A DNA stretch of 64,000 nt from NCBI GenBank assembly GCA_964023205.1, contig OZ026844.1, positions 24,030,934 through 24,094,933 on the forward strand. Direction: 5' to 3'. The translations under genes and the position numbers were made by a program. Within the stretch, counting starts at the first letter, position 1. Each line of letters begins with the position of its first letter. Below are positions 35,476 through 46,561 of the stretch, one piece after another. The notes beneath the pieces were generated by a model. That model was not told the DNA's origin and searched no databases. It worked only from the letters and a program-made list of their open reading frames with translations. The stretch comes from Lutraria lutraria (taxonomy: Eukaryota > Mollusca > Bivalvia > Venerida > Mactridae).

Positions 35476-35934
35476 TACCGTTAAAACAAAATGACCCCTG
35501 AATAAAGGCGCCCGGCTGGCCATGAAGGCCATATTTTGTCTCCAATGGTGGTCTTTGACTTTATCCGAGATCACCATAATCCTTTTTACTGCGCATGTAG
35601 GCCTACTGATTTTTTTCAAAATAATTACCGTTTATATAAGCATTGCATGACAACTACTTATTAAATTAGCACAATGAACGTGTAATAATGGTATAAATTT
35701 ACTACTAATCATTATACTATTTCCTTGTCTGATGGTAAAAATTATCAACCCCAAGTGTACACAAAAGAATCGAAATCATAATTATTTAATTTTATTTTTG
35801 AATCTTTTTAACTACATGTATACGAACCAGTACACATTTACCCAACACTTACATTCAAGCACAACCTCGATCATTACACGTAAGTTGAAAAGTGGATCAG
35901 CAGGGCTGTTTAGGTACTGAATCGGGTACTGGTC
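35476..35934. other. No recognisable gene
   Basis: A CCCCTGAATAAAGGCG word near 35495 resembles part of repeat family C. Otherwise nothing. Confidence 0.45.
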
Positions 35935-38900
35935 AGTGCGAGGCTGATCGGGACAAAGCGAGGCTGATCGGGACAGACCGAGGTTGGTCGGGTCTTAGCG
36001 AGGCTGGTCGGGACAGAGCGAGGCTGATCGGGACCGAGGTTGGTCGGGTCTTAACGAGGCAGATCGGGACAGACTGAGGTTTGTCGGGTCTTAGCGAGGC
36101 TGATCGGGTCTTAGCGAGGCTGGTCGGGTCTTAACGAGTCTGATCGGGTCTTAGCGAAGCTGGTCGGGTCTTAGCGAGGCTGATTGGGTCTTAGCGAGGC
36201 TGGTCGGGTCTTAACGAGTCTGATCGGGTCTTAGCGAAGCTGGTCGGGTCTTAGCGAAGCTGGTCGGGTCTTAGCGAGGCTGATCGGGTCTTAGCGAAGC
36301 TGGTCGGGTCTTAGCGAGGCTGATCGGGTCTTAGTGAGGCTGGTCGGGTCTTAACGAGTCTGATCGGGTCTTAGCGAAGCTGGTCGGGTCTTAGCGAGGC
36401 TGATTGGGACAGGTCGAGATTGGTCGGGTCTTAGCGAGGCTGGTCGGGACAGAATGAGGCTGGTCCGACAGAGGGAGGCTGGTCGGGACAGAGCGAGGCT
36501 GATCGGGTCTTAGCGAGGCTGCTCGGGTCTTAGCGAGGCAGATCGGGACAGACCGAGGCTGATCGGGACAGAACGAGTCTGGTCGGGTCTTAGCAAAGCA
36601 GATCGGGACATACCAAGGTTGGTCGGGTCTTAGTGAGGCAGATCGGGACAGACCGAGGTTGGTCGGGTCTTAATGAGGCAGATCGGGACATACTCAGGTT
36701 GGTCGGGTCTTAGCGAGGCTAAACGGGTGTTAATGAGGCAGATCGGGACTGACCGAGGTTGGTTGGGTCTTAGCGAGGCTGATCGGGTGTTAGCGAGGCT
36801 GGTTGGGTCTTCGCGAATCTGGTCGGGTGTTAGCGAGGCTGGTTTGGTCTTCGCGAAGCTGGTCGGGTGTTAGCGAGGCAGATCGGGACAGACCGAGGTT
36901 GGTCGGGTCTTAGCGAGGCTGATCGGGACACACCGAAGCTGATCGGGTCTTAGCGAGGCTGATCGGGTCTTATCCAGGCTCGTCGGGTCTTAGCGAGGCT
37001 GATCGGGTCTTAGCAAAGCTGGTTGGGTCTTAGCAAAGCAGATTGGGACAGACCGAGATTGGTCGGGTCTTAGTGAGGCTGGTCGGGTCTTAGCGAGGCT
37101 GATTGGGACAGACCGAGATTGGTCGGGTCTCAGCGAGGCTGTTCGGGACAGAGCGAAGCAGTGAGGCTGGTCGGACAGAACGAGGCTGGTCGGGACAGAG
37201 CGAGGCTGGTCAGGTCTTAGCGAGGCAGATCGGGACAGACCGAGGTTGGTCGGGTCTTACCGACGCAGATCGGGACAGACCGAAGCTGATCGGGACAGAG
37301 CGAGGCTGGTCGGGACAGACCGAGGTTGGTCGGGTCTTAGCGAGGCTGATCGGGTCTTAGCGAAGCTGGTCGGGTCTTAGCGAAGCTGATCGGGTCTTAG
37401 CAAGGCTGGTCGGGTCTTAACGAGTCTGATCGGGTCTTAGCGAAGCTGGTCGGGTCTTAGCGAGGCTGATTGGGACAGGTCGAGATTGGTCGGGTCTTAG
37501 CGAGGCTGGTCAGGACAGAATGAGGCTGGTCCGACAGAGGGAGGCTGGTTGGGACAGAGCGAGGCTGATCAGGACAGAGCGAGGATGATTGGGTCTTAAC
37601 GAGGTTGATCGGATCGGGTCGTAGCGAAGCTGGTCGGGTCTTAGCAAAGCAGATCGGGACAGATCGAGGTTGGTCGGGTCTTTGTGAGTCTGGTCGGGTC
37701 TTAGCGAGGCTGGTCGGGACATAGTGAGGCTGGTCGGACAGAGCGAGGCTGGTCGGGACAGAGCGAGGCTAGTCAGGGCTTAGCGAGGCTGATCGGGCAG
37801 AGCGAGGCTGGTCGGGTCTTAGCGAGGCTGGTCGGGACTAAGCGAGGCCTGTCGGGTCTTAGTGAGGCTGATCGGGACAGAGCGAGGCTGATCGGGTCTT
37901 AGCGAAGCTGGTCCGATCTTAACGAGGCAGATCGGGACAGACCGAGGTTGGTCGGGTCTTAGCGAGGCTGGTCGAGTCTTAGCGAGGCTGGTCGGGACAG
38001 AGCGAGGCTGATCGGGTCTTAGCGAGGCTGATCGGGTCTTAGCGAGGCTGCTCGGGTCTAAGCGAGGCAGATCGGGACAGACCGAGGCTGATCGGGACAG
38101 AACGAGTCTGGTCGGGTCTTAGCAAAGCAGATCGGGACAGACCAAGGTTGGTCGGGTCTTAGTGAGGCAGATCGGGACAGACCGAGGTTGGTCGGGTCTT
38201 AATGAGGCAGATCGGGACATACTCAGGTTGGTCGGGTCTTAGCGAGGCTGATCGGGTGTTAATGAGGCAGATCGGGACTGACCGAGGTTGATTGGGTCTT
38301 AGCGAGGCTGATCGGGTGTTAGCGAGGCTGGTTGGGTCTTCGCGAATCTGGTCGGGTGTTAGCGAGGCTGGTTTGGTCTTCGCGAAGCTGGTCGGGTGTT
38401 AGCGAGGCAGATCGGGACAGACCGAGGTTGGTCGGGTCTTAGCGAGGCTGATCGGGTCTTAGCCAGGCTCGTCGGGTCTTAGCGAGGCTGATCGGGTCTT
38501 AGCAAAGCTGGTTGGGTCTTAGCAAAGCAGATTGGGACAGACCGAGATTGGTCGGGTCTAAGTGAGGCTGGTCGGGTCTTAGCGAGGCTGATTGGGACAG
38601 ACCGAGATTGGTCGGGTCTCAGCGAGGCTGTTCGGGACAAAGCGAAGCAGTGAGGCTGGTCGGACAGAACGAGGCTGGTCGGGACAGAGCGAGGCTGGTC
38701 AGGTCTTAGCGAGGCAGATCGGGACAGACCGAGGTTGGTCGGGTCTTACCGACGCAGATCGGGACAGACCGAAGCTGATCGGGACAGAGCGAGGCTGGTC
38801 GGGACAGACCGAGGTTGGTCGGGTCTTAGCGAGGCAGATCAGGACAGACCGAGGTTGGTCGGGCTTAGTGAGGATGATCGGGACAGACCGAGGGTCTTAG

Positions 38901-39355
38901 CGAAGCTGGTCGGGTGTTAACGAGGCAGATCGGGACTGACCGAGGTTGGTCGGGTCTTAGCGAGGCTGATCGGGTGTTAGCGAGGCTGGTTGGGTCTTCG
39001 CGAATCTGGTCGGGTGTTAGCGAGGCTGGTTTGGTCTTCGTGAAGCTGGTCGGGTGTTAGCGAGGCAGATCGGGACAGACCGAGGTTGGTCGGGTCTTAG
39101 CGAGGCTGATCGGGACAGACCGAAGCTGATCGGGTCTTAGCGAAGCTGGTCGGGTCTTAACGAGACAGATCGGGACAGACCGAGGTTGGTCGGGTTTTAG
39201 CGAGGCTGGTCGGGACAATGCAGGACTAGTTAGGTAAGGACGAGTCTAATCGTGTAATTGCGAGACTAGTCAATACGGGGCTGTTCAGGGCATTACGAGA
39301 CTGATCAGCTCAGGGCGGGTCTGGTCGGGGCAATACAAGGCTGGTCGGATCGGTA
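35935..39355. repeat. 3.4-kb CpG-rich satellite with 20-bp unit and higher-order duplication
   Basis: About 165 units of 20 bp follow the pattern GAGGCTGGTCGGGTCTTAGC, with alternative second halves (GATCGGGACAGAGC/ACC). A few short units break register. From about 39200 to 39355 the units decay. Longer blocks recur: the word TCGCGAATCT occurs at 36811, 38340 and 38998. GCTCGGGTCT at 36521 recurs at 38050, and GTGAGGCTGGTCGGACAGAA at 37161 recurs at 38650. This implies a duplicated segment of about 1.5 kb plus a shorter third copy. Each unit holds two CpG sites, and many variants are CG to TG or CA changes. Frames up to 102 codons are repeat by-products. Confidence 0.95.
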
Positions 39356-39528
39356 TGAATCTCGAGCTGAAGTGGAGACCAAACCAAGTCATGTTGATTA
39401 TACGACAACACACGGGACGAAAGGATAATACAAGTAAAATAAACAAGTACATGGACGAAATGTATATACAGTGAAAAGGTGAACTAGTTCTACCGACTTA
39501 CCATCGAATATATGCCGTGAATGTTTTC

Positions 39529-39839
39529 ATCAATGTGTTTGTTTGTTTGTTTCATCGGGGTTTACGCCATTTTCAACATTATTTCAGCCATATCGTGTCG
39601 GGCAGTTATCCTAACCAGCTTTCCTGGACTTCAATTAGGCCCTTACCAGTACTAACCACATTCTATCCGCAAGCTTCTGTCAAGCTACCCCACATAATTC
39701 AGAGATGGAGGACAATTTAACATAGGATGTAATATCTTCAGTCAAATTTGTCACGGACAGTGAGAGCCTTGCCCGGGGTTCGAACTCACAACCTCTCGAT
39801 CATCAGACAAACGCTCTAACCACTGAGCTATCAATGTGT
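39529..39839 (-). mobile_element. tRNA-derived SINE with 10-bp target duplication
   Basis: On the minus strand from about 39829 it reads TAGCTCAGTGGTTAGAGCG (pol III A box) and, 33 bp on, GGTTGTGAGTTCGAACCCC (B box). A non-tRNA body follows, with the reverse of CATTTTCAACATTATTTCAG, and it ends in an (AAAC)n tail (plus strand GTTTGTTTGTTTGTTT near 39537). ATCAATGTGT flanks it at 39529-39538 and 39830-39839, an intact target duplication. The tRNA head lacks its first few bases. A decayed relative lies at 54328-54552. Confidence 0.92.
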
Positions 39840-40807
39840 ACCACGTAATATTGTCTAAATCTACAACTGAGTTGCATCAGACAAATATAATTGTTTTCCA
39901 GACATTTCTAAGTGCTAGTCATCGCTTTCTGTGAACTGCTCATGCTGTATAGAATATATTAATAAGTTCACGAAGGGCATTTGATCAAAAGTGTTAAGTC
40001 TGTAAGCCTGACAAAGCCGACAGAAAAGATTAACTTCATTCAAAAAAATGAATCTATTGAAATGTACTTAAACAACAGATTATACTATTTACAACGGCTA
40101 AGAATTCTTGGATATTAAACAGCCTCATACGAATATCTCAACTTGTACAGTATATTACCAAAGAATCGCAAAATAATCACTGCGTCAAGCAGACGACCAT
40201 AAATGGATTATCACCAACCCACACTCCGTACTTATATCACCTTTAAGTGTATAGTGATGCATCGAACCGGGGAGGTTCTATTGGGGGTAAGGAGGGGTGG
40301 GTATGCCCCTAACCAATAATTTCGGCTTTATGGCAATCAAAAGGGGGAGGGGGCGAAACTTATTCTGTCCCCTCGTTGTCAGACAAAATCTAAAAATTGA
40401 AACCCATGGGCCTGAAGAAATTGATGAATTTGTCAAGGGTTGTTTTATATCAGTGTCATTACTGTATTAACTGTTCTTGCAGCGTGAATCTATTTAAGGC
40501 GATATATTACAATACTGATACAACCACATACAACTACAAATATTCATATATCTGCTAAATATTAAACCATATCTTACAAAAATACCGAATACGGCATTAC
40601 TGAGACACGTCTGCTTTTACTAAATACTACATCATAAACATAGGATAATGCGCTATTATGATTCAAATATCTGCTTATATAAGATAAAATTGCAGAAAAC
40701 AACAGCATGCAAAACATCAGGTTAAATGATGAAATGATATAATGATTGCTAACGACAACTATGGGTAATTTGTTGTACAGAATAACGTAATGGCGTAACT
40801 ATGATGT
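39840..40807. other. No recognisable gene
   Basis: A short GC-rich patch (about 40255-40350, GGGGGTAAGGAGGGGTGGG) stands out but has no motif I recognise. Confidence 0.5.
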
Positions 40808-41140
40808 AGTGAATTTTTTGCGACTTATTCCTTCCAAAATAGTTGCTAATGTTTGTAGAACGTAATTCTGATACACTTCTGGGTGATTGGGTGTTTAATA
40901 TTCCAGGTCGCCAGGCCGCTAAAAACGTGCATTTGGCGGCCTAGCGGCCTAGCAGCCTAACTCTGAGGCAGTGATTTTGTTGCGACTCTGTCCTTCCAAA
41001 ATAGTTTCTAATGCTTGTAGAACGTGACTCTGATACATTTCTGGGTGATTGGGTGTTCAATATTCTAGGGCGCTAGGCCGCCAAATTCAGGCCGCTTGAC
41101 CGCCAGGCCGCCAACTATAGGCTGCTAGGACGCCAACTTC
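40808..41140 (+). repeat. Tandem duplication of about 162 bp ending in GC-rich CCGCCAGGC words
   Basis: Copy 1 at 40808 and copy 2 at 40970 share CCTTCCAAAATAGTT, TAATG-TTGTAGAACGT, CTGATACA-TTCTGGGTGATT and GGGTGTT-AATATTC. Each is followed by GC-rich words such as GGCCGCTA, GCCAGGCCGCC, AGCGGCCTAGCAGCC and GCCAACTTCAC. These GC-rich tails resemble, in reverse complement, the 4.0-4.2 kb minisatellite. Confidence 0.85.
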
Positions 41141-42169
41141 ACAAACATTGAAAATACGGCGAAAACCAACATACCTGTTTGCCATTGCTACTAATAACAA
41201 AAGAGTGACACATGTGTAAAGCGCCGGTCTCAATCCGCCGTACTTGCAAGTGCGTGTTGTTTACTTGCAAAAAACGTGGACAAAACTTTGATTCCTTTAA
41301 AGGAATTTAATACATCTATACAGATTTTCTTCGTTGAGGAAAACTAGTAAATGAAGTTCAATAAACTATGGATGCCTTGACTCTCATTATGCATCGTTGT
41401 ACGAGAGTAGGTTATCAAGCCTGTAATTCTCCGCAAACAACATCATAATGTATTGTCAGATGTATTTAAGTCATACATCATTTTTGACACCGTAAAAACA
41501 CAGATTTAATATCGCCCAAGAGATTAAAACTTAATTTGGCTACATTAACAATGCTTACAATAATTATACAACCATTAGCAGAATCATAAAACAAATAAAC
41601 TGCTTTTTTATCACACAGCATTACATTATTTTTTAGCATAATTAGTTTAATAATATTTATAAATACTTTAAAATGTTATTCCTTGAAGGACATTGGTACT
41701 TCCACTTAAAACCCCATCCTCCTAAAGAATGTCTGTGCAGTTTATGTTGTTTACCCAATAAACATTCCTCTCTTGTTTTTGAAATCCATCATTGCAGAAT
41801 TCTTTGGTACTAAAGTGAATCACTTTGTCAGAGCTGTGTCATCATACACACGAGCAGCACAGCCGACATTCAGTCAAACCCGTGTTAGCGGCCATCTCCG
41901 AATAAAGGCCATTCTTTAAAAACAGCTGTTGGTTATTTAGAACACGATGACATCCGAAGTAAGGTCATTTGTCTATAAAGACCACAATATCCCTTTCCAT
42001 CAGGTAACTTTATTCATAGCTTCAAGTCGTAACATTATTGAACACAAATAATAAAGATGTATTGTTGACTCATCCTTTATCTCTCACTATAAGGATAATA
42101 AGAGTGTCTGTGTTCGTAATTCGATGATATAAGGAGATCTCTTAACAAAATTGACATTTAATAAGATAT
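41141..42169. other. Fragments of repeat families A and C, no gene
   Basis: 41148-41213 (AAAATACGGCGAAAACCAAC, TTGCCATTGCTACTAATAAC) matches 51254-51325 in the same orientation. 41815-42005 carries family C words (GTGAATCACTTTGTCAG, ATTCAGTCAAACCCGTGTTA, CATCTCCGAATAAAGGCC, TCTATAAAGACCAC). The rest shows nothing. Confidence 0.65.
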
Positions 42170-42184
42170 CTGACAAACAGACAT

Positions 42185-42530
42185 ACTTGTAAACAACAAT
42201 AACAAAATAACTATAACAAAACGCTATAGGTAGACGAATTACAAAAAGCATTGTTTTTTGTATGAAGTTGCTTTTTTCATAAAGGATATTGACTGTATAT
42301 TTTATTCAATCCTCCATTTTGGAGAGTATAACATATTTACATGATATGAGTAATACACATATAATTACATTGACAATCATGAGTATTTGACAAATGAATA
42401 AATTCATGTATATAGTTCACAAGCATATGTTAATATCATACCCTACATCAATCAAATAGAATATACCCTAAATGTTAACAAATTCACCATAATCTGCTAT
42501 GAAACAACCACACTGAACTTCAAATAGCAT
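42185..42530 (+). repeat. Dispersed repeat family A, copy 3
   Basis: The most complete plus-strand copy: AACTATAACAAAACGCTATA, GTAGACGAATTACAAAAAGC, CATAAAGGATATTGACTGTA, TATTTTATTCAATCC, GACAATCATGAGTATTTGAC, ATCATACCCTACATCAATCA, AAATTCACCATAATCTGCTA. Its residual frame (YFIQS...LHDMSNTH) parallels the one on the minus strand at 51.6 kb but is broken by stops. Confidence 0.88.
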
Positions 42531-42559
42531 TTCAGACATTATGCCACACAGCAACTTAT

Positions 42560-42735
42560 CTATAGTTTAATGTTATGAATATAACTTTGACTAAAGTAAT
42601 TCAAGCCTTTTCTAAGAATCCGATCTGATAAGGTAGAATGATTTGGGAGGAATGATATGGATATACTTTGCGGAATATCATCGAGCGAGTCCGTCGCTGT
42701 ATCATCGGCGGACGCCATCTTGGATGATAGCTTGA
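42560..42735 (-). CDS. Possible first exon or short gene with a SWIM-like lead-in motif
   Basis: ATGGCGTCCGCCGATGATAC, preceded by CCAAG, gives a good translation-start context at 42735 going left. The frame encodes an acidic N-terminus and then a stretch with RILRKGLNYFSQSYIHNIKL, ending at TAG (42560-42562). The K/R-G-x-x-Y-F-x-S-x-Y/H-V/I-H-x-I pattern resembles the segment just before SWIM zinc fingers in YqaJ/SWIM-type invertebrate proteins. The surrounding 42.65-42.88 kb is richer in CpG than its flanks, which could mark a promoter to the right. The stop falls just before repeat family A, so it may be an exon whose splice site I cannot place, or an exon relic. It is 58 codons, far shorter than any complete protein of that type. 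Confidence 0.35.
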
Positions 42736-42779
42736 GAGGCATAGCAACAATCACTAGGGATTGCGCAATCACCCGATAA

Positions 42780-44060
42780 AACCGGATCTGTGAATTAAGT
42801 ACGAGGACCGTAGGACAAATCGTGCTCTAGTTATTGGTCGAAAAAATTATGATTACCGACCGACCGACGTGTGCAAAGCAATATCCCACACATCTCTTCT
42901 TCGAAGTGGGGCGTAATTAAGCTGTTGCCAAACTGATTGCTGATTGCTTAAACGATTTACTGAGATAAACACTTTCAATTATCCTTATTGATGATATCTC
43001 AACTTATTGGTCAATTGATCATACGAAACATTTATTCAAAACACTTCTTATTGGATCAAAGTAAGAATTCTTCATTATTTTGTTTGCATGCACAAACTAT
43101 TTATATTTTCTGGAATATGCGGAATTTATTCAATTCAACAATCATCGTGGAGTCAAGATCGATTTATTAATTTACCAACCATTTATCTCTGACGTTTGTA
43201 GTAAGAAAAAAGTAATGACGGGTATCTGGCGAGGAACCAACTATTTATTATCTACATAGCTTCAGATAGAAAAATTCCCAGTTTTAATAATCGTTGCCTG
43301 TGTTTTTCATATCACAAATAATTAAACCTCTGATCGTATTGAAAAATAACTCAATCCGTAGATAAATAATTACACATCAGGAATGTATGCTACTTTTATG
43401 CAGTAAAATTTGGTACAAATTTTCTTAAACAAGTTTAGATAATAATTGGTAGAATTATGTAATTTTAAAGTATTTTTGTGACTCTTGTTAAAGTCAATGC
43501 ATCAAAAGCATTTTGTAGCCATAGGGTAAAAACTTATTATAAGTGATTTTATTTTTTTTAATTAAGACATCTTTGTGTTGAATTTCCCTAGCTGCTGACA
43601 GCTAGTGCAGTATTAATTGTGTCTTTTTATAACTAATCTAATGTTTAGAATAATAGCTCAATGGTTTTATTGTTTAAAATACTGACAGCTGGCTTATTAG
43701 AAAATTTTTACGTTAACTGTCAAACAAAAGCCCGTAAATTTTTGAGTGGCCATTTTTGATTGGCTACCTTGGTATGAACAATTTTGTAACGCGGTTCTTC
43801 GTTGGTTCGAACCCATTTTAGGGATTTGTTTAAAGATGTGTCCTTCCTTGGTTAAGTCACTCTTCAATTTGACTTTATATTGTTGAACAAACAATAAAGA
43901 CATGTAAGGCGAAGCTACACAACATTCCATTGATTGAATAATTGAATCTTTAAATAAGAGAAAAAAGATTAGAAGCCATGATGACTGTGATACAAATATT
44001 GATCAACATACGTGCAGACTAATAAAGCAAGACAAGAAAACAAAACAAAAAGTTCCAACC
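42780..44060. other. No recognisable gene
   Basis: AT-rich. No repeats or exons were recognised. Confidence 0.5.
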
Positions 44061-44576
44061 TTCACATCATGTGGTGGTTACAACATATTAAAGTAAATGT
44101 CGCTATTTCACATCATGTGGTGGTTACAACATATTAAAGTAAATGTCGCTATTTCACATCATGTGGTGGTTACAACATATTAAAGTAAATGTCGCTATTT
44201 CACATCATGTGGTGGTTACAACATATTAAAGTAAATGTCGCTATTTCACATCATGTGGTGGTTACAACATATTAAAGTAAATGTCGCTATTTCACATCAT
44301 GTGGTGGTTACAACATATTAAAGTAAATGTCGCTATTTCACATCATGTGGTGGTTACAACATATTAAAGTAAATGTCGCTATTTCACATCATGTGGTGGT
44401 TACAACATATTAAAGTAAATGTCGCTATTTCACATCATGTGGTGGTTACAACATATTAAAGTAAATGTCGCTATTTCACATAATGTGGTGATTACAACAT
44501 ATTAAAGTAAATGTCGCTATTTCACATCATGTGGTGGTTACAACATATTAAAGTAAATGTCGCTATTTCACTTCAT
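44061..44576. repeat. 46-bp minisatellite, 11 nearly identical units
   Basis: Units begin TTCACATCATGTGGTGGTTA every 46 bp from 44061 to 44521, with a partial unit at 44567. All look identical except the unit at 44475, which has CACATAATGTGGTGATTAC (two changes). The near-identity suggests recent expansion or homogenisation. Confidence 0.97.
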
Positions 44577-45515
44577 GAAATACTACCTATGTTTCAAGAA
44601 TGATAAACAATATAGAAAAAGAAGAATGTGATGTATTATACTCAGGTGCGCTATATTAAACAAAATCACCAAGGTTAATCACCATATCCACAATCGAGTA
44701 TCATAAGAAGGACTTGATAATTAACTATATCATATACAAATAAAGCAAATTAAGTAAGTTCAAACATGTCCATTTTATATGATGACATTTAAAATATTAG
44801 TTAGCTTAACATGCTTTAACCCTGTCATTCGTGTTTCACTTCTACCCGAATGTTTTTTCTACCGAGCCAAAATAAAATGTTTCTTTATCTGTCTACCAGA
44901 ATTTTCTAGTTTTCAACTTTGCATCCTGCTTTTTTCTCCGCTGTCGTTCTTAAATTTCAATAATTAGTCAAGTTAACGTCTTTTCATTTGATCTCGTAGA
45001 GCCCAGACTCCATCTAGATGAAGTGTACTCCAAGACTGTACTAGAAACGTCATAAAAATTTATATTCTTCTGTATACAACAACTACTGCATTTTTTGAAA
45101 ATTGTCGTAAAATAAATTATAGTATGCCATCAAAGAAATAATGACAGTCGGGCAATACTATTTTTGTAATATTAATATTTTTGTGTAGCATTGAGTTGAA
45201 TTTGATCAAATACGAGAATAGATCAGCAAAAATGAGCAATTAGGAATCTAATACCTTGAAGATCAATAATTGTACATTATATAATAAAATGGTCAGCACG
45301 TTCCTATTTAATTGAAAATTGATAGAAAAGCTCAATGATGACAAGGCGACAGAACATCATTAAAACTACAGTGATGAATGATGTATACTTCCAAAACGAT
45401 TTCTTCAAGTTATTCCTGCGGATGACATGGGTGTAAGGTGGGGAGTTTTCATAACGTGTGGTATAGTATCATGTACAACCTATGACTATATAACGTATGA
45501 TGAAATGTTTTATTC
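44577..45515. other. No recognisable gene
   Basis: Nothing identified beyond AT-rich sequence. Confidence 0.5.
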
Positions 45516-46025
45516 GCGAAGGTGTCTAATCTCAATTTTGACCTATATTTCTTGGCATGACGTTTTAATTATTCAGAAGAAAATCCACATGAATGATTCA
45601 GAGGAAACCCTTCATTCCATTGGGTGAAATCTACAAGCGTAGAACAATTAAGACCAAACCAACTTATAGCGAGTCTGCAACTGTTTAATGTGTACTTCTT
45701 GTGGTTGTAAAATATGTAAAGTTAAAATATACGAAATTGTATTCTTATGCGGTCGAAATAAAGTTATATACCGTTCTTGACAAACGCTTAACATTTATTG
45801 GAATTAATATACAGTAGATATGACTAAATACGAAATTTATTTAGCTGACCTAACATTAACATTTTAATGCGTGACCTGATTGGACTGCTATAGCGATAAG
45901 TTGTGTTCACACGGTACTATAACTGCAATTTAGGAATTACATAAAAATCATACTATTAGTTTCAACAGTGTAAATAACATTAAAGAAACTTCGCGACTGT
46001 CTTTTTAAAGACATTTCTTGTTTTC
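45516..46025 (+). repeat. Left copy of a 0.5-kb direct repeat
   Basis: Starts TCGCGAAGGTGTCTAATCTC and ends GCGACTGTCTTTTTAAAGAC. The second copy is 49034-49533 on the same strand, with the same order of words (TTTCTTGGCATGACGT, CAACTTATAGCGAG, TTAATGTGTACTTCTTGTGG, GTTATATACCGTTCTTGACA, GTTGTGTTCACACGGTACTA). Substitutions and indels are scattered throughout, and an AATAAA word is shared. LTR-like in size, but the edges show no TG...CA and no primer-binding site was found inside. Confidence 0.9.
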
Positions 46026-46561
46026 CTTTTCATTCTGTTTCTTTTTATGTTAATGTACTCGAAGTGTTTTTATGAATTTATTTTATGAATATTACATATT
46101 TAAGTGACTGATAAGTCTTATTAGGCTGGGTATTTGCAAGTGATCAGTTCAACAAATTAATATTCACAGTTATTTGATAGTACAAAATACATTCCTTCAT
46201 CAGTAAATTATCTTATACACTATATCTATTTTACGAGATGTCAAGTCGATATTTTCTCCTGGTAATTTTTATTTTCACTACCTCTCATCATTACCTAGCG
46301 ACTGATAGTATTCCATGTACTTTTATCTGAGCAGTGCACCCACTATATAAAGTAAACCTTTAAATGAGAATTATATATGGGAGATACAGTGTGCACTTTC
46401 AGACATGGTCTTTGATTACAAGGAAAGATGTCAGACGGACAGTTAAGTGACATAACGTCCTTGATACGATCACTTTGGATTAAACGTTGAATTTATAGTT
46501 ACGCGGTGAATTGATACAATGGTAACGATCGCGGCTTATTCATTTTTGGAAACTGAACGAT

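Noticed and set aside
35892..38920. Arg/Gly/Asp-rich frames of 60-102 codons
   Set aside because: They are translations of the 20-bp CpG-rich satellite, with no unique sequence.
39766..39830. A tRNA gene on the minus strand
   Set aside because: The A and B boxes are present, but the head is incomplete and continues into a SINE body and (AAAC)n tail with a target duplication, so it is a SINE.
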